Assembly (NCBI GenBank): GCA_016199375.1
Contig: JACQGV010000007.1
Coordinates: 1 to 6,064, forward strand
Length of the DNA: 6,064 nucleotides
Direction of reading: 5' to 3'
DNA from: Chloroflexota bacterium
Lineage (GTDB): Bacteria; Chloroflexota; Dehalococcoidia; SHYM01
Shown one piece after another: positions 5,928 to 6,064 of the stretch (position 1 is its first letter; the number at the start of each line of letters is the position of its first letter). The position numbers and the translations under genes are program-made. A model generated the notes under the pieces. The model was not told the origin of the DNA. It did not search any database and saw only the letters and a program-made list of their open reading frames with translations.

Positions 5928-6064
5928 TCAGCTTTCGTTAGCCCTGCCGCTGCCTGTCTTCCGCTTGCTGACGCGGACCTCCAGGACGCCGTTGCGACAG
6001 GTGGCCTTCATGGTCTCGGTCGCTACCGAGGCTTCCAGGCGAATCTCCTTGCGGTACAGCCGCC
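5928..6064 (-). CDS. Hsp20/alpha-crystallin small heat shock protein, C-terminal part (gvpH-like)
   Basis: The gene runs in from the right edge and ends with TGA at 5930-5928. Forty-four residues are visible. They show the end of an alpha-crystallin domain: LYRKEIRLEASVATETMKAT (2-21), then CRNGVLEVRVSKRK. The NGVLEV core and the following basic VxKxK-like end are typical of Hsp20 proteins. Small heat shock proteins bind unfolded or hydrophobic proteins without ATP. Hsp20 homologs (GvpH in haloarchaea) are known in gas vesicle clusters, where they are thought to handle aggregation-prone Gvp proteins. The visible part has no IxI/V tail motif after the domain; the protein ends GRANES. It lies 24 bp before gvpK on the same strand, so it is very likely in the same operon. 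Confidence 0.85.
   Translation of the reverse strand, partial: RLYRKEIRLEASVATETMKATCRNGVLEVRVSKRKTGSGRANES

Overview
The window is GC-rich, bacterial and almost fully coding. It holds two gene blocks that run towards each other. The mixed GTG/TTG/ATG starts, the TLxTC-type sortase, the membrane-anchored PQQ-type beta-propeller and the bacterial gas vesicle genes together suggest a monoderm-like, high-GC lineage. Chloroflexota is my first guess and Actinomycetota my second. This placement rests on gene content and codon use, not on any marker gene or search.

Left block, + strand. A gene running in from the left edge ends at 118; only its last 38 codons are present, and they carry a zinc-knuckle-like CxxxxCGF motif. 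A 138-bp gap follows, with a possible extended -10 promoter and a good ribosome binding site. Next come a membrane-anchored sortase (257-1237) and, probably overlapping it by 8 bp, a protein built from an N-terminal zinc ribbon, one membrane helix and a PQQ/BamB-like beta-propeller (1230-2669). These two genes look like one surface-related transcription unit, but no sortase substrate is visible here.

Right block, - strand, read from right to left. It is the downstream part of a gas vesicle operon: an Hsp20-type small heat shock protein (only its last 44 codons, running off the right edge), gvpK, a gvpF/gvpL gene, a small GvpA/J/M/S-family gene, and last a complete DnaK/Hsp70 paralog. The genes are tightly packed: gaps of 24 and 14 bp, a 17-bp overlap between gvpK and gvpF/L, and a 4-bp ATGA overlap between the GvpA-family gene and dnaK. 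This implies co-transcription and translational coupling. The promoter, and any main gvpA shell gene, gvpN or gvpO, would lie beyond the right edge.

The most interesting feature is the chaperone arrangement. An Hsp20 lies upstream and a full-length but divergent Hsp70, without the usual acidic C-terminal tail, ends the operon by a coupled overlap. This suggests an Hsp70 recruited to the folding or assembly of the aggregation-prone gas vesicle proteins. No mobile elements, CRISPR arrays, tRNA or rRNA genes were seen.
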